A DNA stretch of 64,000 nt from Duganella sp. Root336D2. Its GTDB lineage: Bacteria > Pseudomonadota > Gammaproteobacteria > Burkholderiales > Burkholderiaceae_D. Under the pieces are notes generated by a model. That model was given only the letters and a program-made list of their open reading frames with translations, was not told the DNA's origin and made no database searches. This document shows positions 62,361 through 64,000 of the stretch, one piece after another (position 1 is the stretch's first letter; every line of letters starts with the position of its first letter). Made by a program: the position numbers and the translations under genes. The stretch lies in the NCBI RefSeq assembly GCF_001425005.1, contig NZ_LMDB01000001.1, forward strand, positions 560,393 to 624,392, written 5' to 3'.

Positions 62361-63371
62361 ATGACTTATAACAAATTCGCATTTGCACTCAGCGCCACCC
62401 TGGCAGCGGCTTCCATCGGTTTTGCCCCGCTGGCAGCGGCCAATGAAGTGACGCTGCTGAACGTGTCCTATGACGTGGCACGTGAGCTGTATAAGGACAT
62501 CAATCCCGCCTTCGCCGCCGCTTACAAGAAAGGCACCGGCGTCGACGTCACCGTCAAGCAGTCGCACGGCGGCTCCTCCAAGCAGGCACGCGCCGTCGCC
62601 GACGGCCTGGAAGCGTCGGTGGTGACCATGAACCAGGCCAATGACATCGACATGCTGGCCGACCGCGGCCTGGTGGCGCAGGACTGGGCCAGGAAATTCC
62701 CGAACAATGCGGCTCCAGCCTATTCCACCATGGTCTACCTGGTGCGCAAGGGGAATCCGAAAGCGATCAAGGACTGGAGCGACCTGGCAAAGCCGGGCGT
62801 GGCCGTCGTGATCCCGAATCCGAAAACCGCGGGCAATGGCCGCTACACCTACCTGGCAGCCTGGGGTTCGGTGCTGAAAAAAGGCGGCAATGAAGCACAG
62901 GCGCGCGAACTGGTGGGCAAGATCTTCAAGAACGTGCCGGTGCTGGATGCTGGCGGGCGCGCGGCCACCACCACCTTCACCCAGCGCCAGATCGGCGACG
63001 TGCTGGTGACGTTCGAGAATGAAGTGAACCTGGTGCGCGCTGAATTCGGCGACAACTTCGAAGTGGTGTATCCATCGTCCTCGATCCTGGCAGAGTCGCC
63101 GGTGGCCGTGGTTGACAAGGTGGTCGACAAGAAAGGCATCCGCAAGGAAGCCACCGCCTACCTGAACTTCCTGTACTCCGATGCCGGGCAGGAGATCATC
63201 GCCAAGCACTACCTGCGCCCGCGCTCGGACGCAGTGTTCAAGAAGTACGCTGCCACCTTCAAGCCGATCTCGCTGTTCACCGTGGATGAAGTGTTTGGCG
63301 GCTGGCGCGCAGCGCAGAAGAAGCACTTCGATGACGGCGGCGAATTCGACAAGATCTACACTTCGAAGTAA
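62361..63371 (+). CDS. sbp: Periplasmic sulfate-binding protein of an ABC importer
   Basis: A 336-residue protein with a Sec signal (residues 1-27, ending APLAAA). The mature part starts NEVTLLNVSYDVARELYKDINPAFAAAYKK, the sulfate/thiosulfate-binding signature, followed by QSHGGSSKQARAVADGLEASVVTMNQANDIDMLADRGLV and NPKTAGNGRYTYLAAWG. The permease and ATPase genes (cysTWA) are not beside it. It converges with the HD-GYP gene, with a 3-base gap. Confidence 0.93.
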   Translation: MTYNKFAFALSATLAAASIGFAPLAAANEVTLLNVSYDVARELYKDINPAFAAAYKKGTGVDVTVKQSHGGSSKQARAVADGLEASVVTMNQANDIDMLADRGLVAQDWARKFPNNAAPAYSTMVYLVRKGNPKAIKDWSDLAKPGVAVVIPNPKTAGNGRYTYLAAWGSVLKKGGNEAQARELVGKIFKNVPVLDAGGRAATTTFTQRQIGDVLVTFENEVNLVRAEFGDNFEVVYPSSSILAESPVAVVDKVVDKKGIRKEATAYLNFLYSDAGQEIIAKHYLRPRSDAVFKKYAATFKPISLFTVDEVFGGWRAAQKKHFDDGGEFDKIYTSK

Positions 63372-63374
63372 GCA

Positions 63375-64000
63375 TCACGCTTTCGTCAGGCGCTCAATCT
63401 GCGCCTTCTTCTCGGCCATGTCATGGTCGGAATCATGGAACCGCGCCGCAATGGCGCGGAACTCCTCCTGCAACCCGATGAATGCATCAATCATGTCGGG
63501 ATCGAAGTGCTTCCCCTTGCCTTCAATGATGATCTGCACCGCCTTCTCGTGCGGCATGCCGTCCTTGTAGACGCGGCGGCTGATCAGGGCGTCGTACACG
63601 TCCGCCACCGCCATCAGGCGCGCCGAGACGGGAATCGCTTCGCCGGCCAGGCCTTCCGGATAACCTGAACCATCCCACTTTTCCTGGTGTGAACAGGCGA
63701 TCTCCTTGGCGATGGACAGGAAAGCCATCGGCGTGCCAAGGGACCGTTCGGCATGCTCGATGGCGGCGCGGCCCAGCGTGGTGTGCGTCTTCATGATCTC
63801 GAATTCGTGCGGTTCGAACCTGCCTGGCTTGAGCAGGATGCGGTCGGGAATGCCGACCTTGCCGATATCGTGCAGCGGGGCCGATTTGAACAGCAGGTTG
63901 ATAAAGCTGTCGGTCAGCACGGCGCTGAAGCGCGGGTGCCCTTTCAGGCGTTCCGCCAGCGCCTTGACGTAGAACTGGGTGCGGCGGATATGGTTGCCGG
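63375..64000 (-). CDS. HD-GYP-domain cyclic-di-GMP phosphodiesterase, 5' part beyond the window
   Basis: This partial gene runs off the right edge. The readable 208 residues contain the HD-GYP domain: GNHIRRTQFYVKALAERLKGHP, SAPLHDIGKVGIPDRILLKPGRF (the HD pair), HTTLGR, and HQEKWDGSGYPEGLAGEAIPVSARLMAVADVYDALISRR (the GYP motif). Such C-terminal domains are usually fused to a response-regulator receiver; that part would lie to the right. The metal ligands and GYP residues appear intact. Confidence 0.9.
   Translation of the reverse strand, partial: GNHIRRTQFYVKALAERLKGHPRFSAVLTDSFINLLFKSAPLHDIGKVGIPDRILLKPGRFEPHEFEIMKTHTTLGRAAIEHAERSLGTPMAFLSIAKEIACSHQEKWDGSGYPEGLAGEAIPVSARLMAVADVYDALISRRVYKDGMPHEKAVQIIIEGKGKHFDPDMIDAFIGLQEEFRAIAARFHDSDHDMAEKKAQIERLTKA

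Overview
The window is GC-rich, densely coded DNA from a betaproteobacterium, most likely the Oxalobacteraceae (Massilia/Duganella/Janthinobacterium type). This is inferred from codon bias, protein character, and the pairing of a monomeric NADP-isocitrate dehydrogenase with a DUF3460-like protein and REP/RAYT repeats; no rRNA or tRNA is present to confirm it. No prophage, CRISPR array, plasmid origin or classical IS is visible. The only mobile-type sequences are a REP-associated tyrosine transposase and two related inverted-repeat loci.

Region 1 (about 1.3-13.3 kb) is a purine/urate oxidation island. A LysR regulator is divergent from a leftward puuD (urate hydroxylase) - ammonia-lyase pair. 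To its right come a uraD-allC fusion, an NCS2 purine permease, xdhA, xdhB and a MIP channel. Together they can import purines, oxidise xanthine to urate and 5-hydroxyisourate, decarboxylate OHCU and open allantoate. XdhC, 5-hydroxyisourate hydrolase and allantoinase are not in the window. Region 2 (13.2-16.5 kb) holds an SDR reductase-AraC pair and ribB under an FMN riboswitch.

Region 3 (16.6-47.5 kb) is a nearly complete flagellar locus. Leftward flhA-flhB-fliR-fliQ-fliP-fliN-fliM face rightward fliE-F-G-H-I-J, fliD-S-T-K-L, a sigma-28 gene, motA-motB, flgM-flgN and a stand-alone glucosaminidase. Leftward flgA and rightward flgB through flgL follow, then a LafW-like protein. Gene content and order (motor genes beside sigma-28; no fliO, flhF, flhG or che genes) match the lateral Flag-2 class rather than a primary betaproteobacterial flagellum. 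The order is rearranged, and no flagellin or lafK-type activator is present. Several parts are unusual: FlhB carries NPEH instead of NPTH, FliM lacks the CheY-binding peptide and the GGxG loop, FliG has EHVQ instead of EHPQ, and FlgJ has no muramidase domain, which is encoded separately.

Region 4 (47.5-64 kb) starts with a RAYT element bounded by 35-bp perfect inverted repeats. Housekeeping and accessory genes follow: a PAS-GGDEF-EAL protein, a cystine-type ABC permease and binding protein, small hypothetical proteins, a Tat-exported DUF882 protein, a 2Fe-2S ferredoxin, DUF1697, an AraC regulator, a sterol-desaturase-like hydroxylase, monomeric icd, a LysR regulator divergent from an MFS pump-tautomerase pair, ThuA, a GNAT acetyltransferase, a sulfate-binding protein and the 3' part of an HD-GYP gene. 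All calls rest on reading the sequence and family knowledge; no database search was run.
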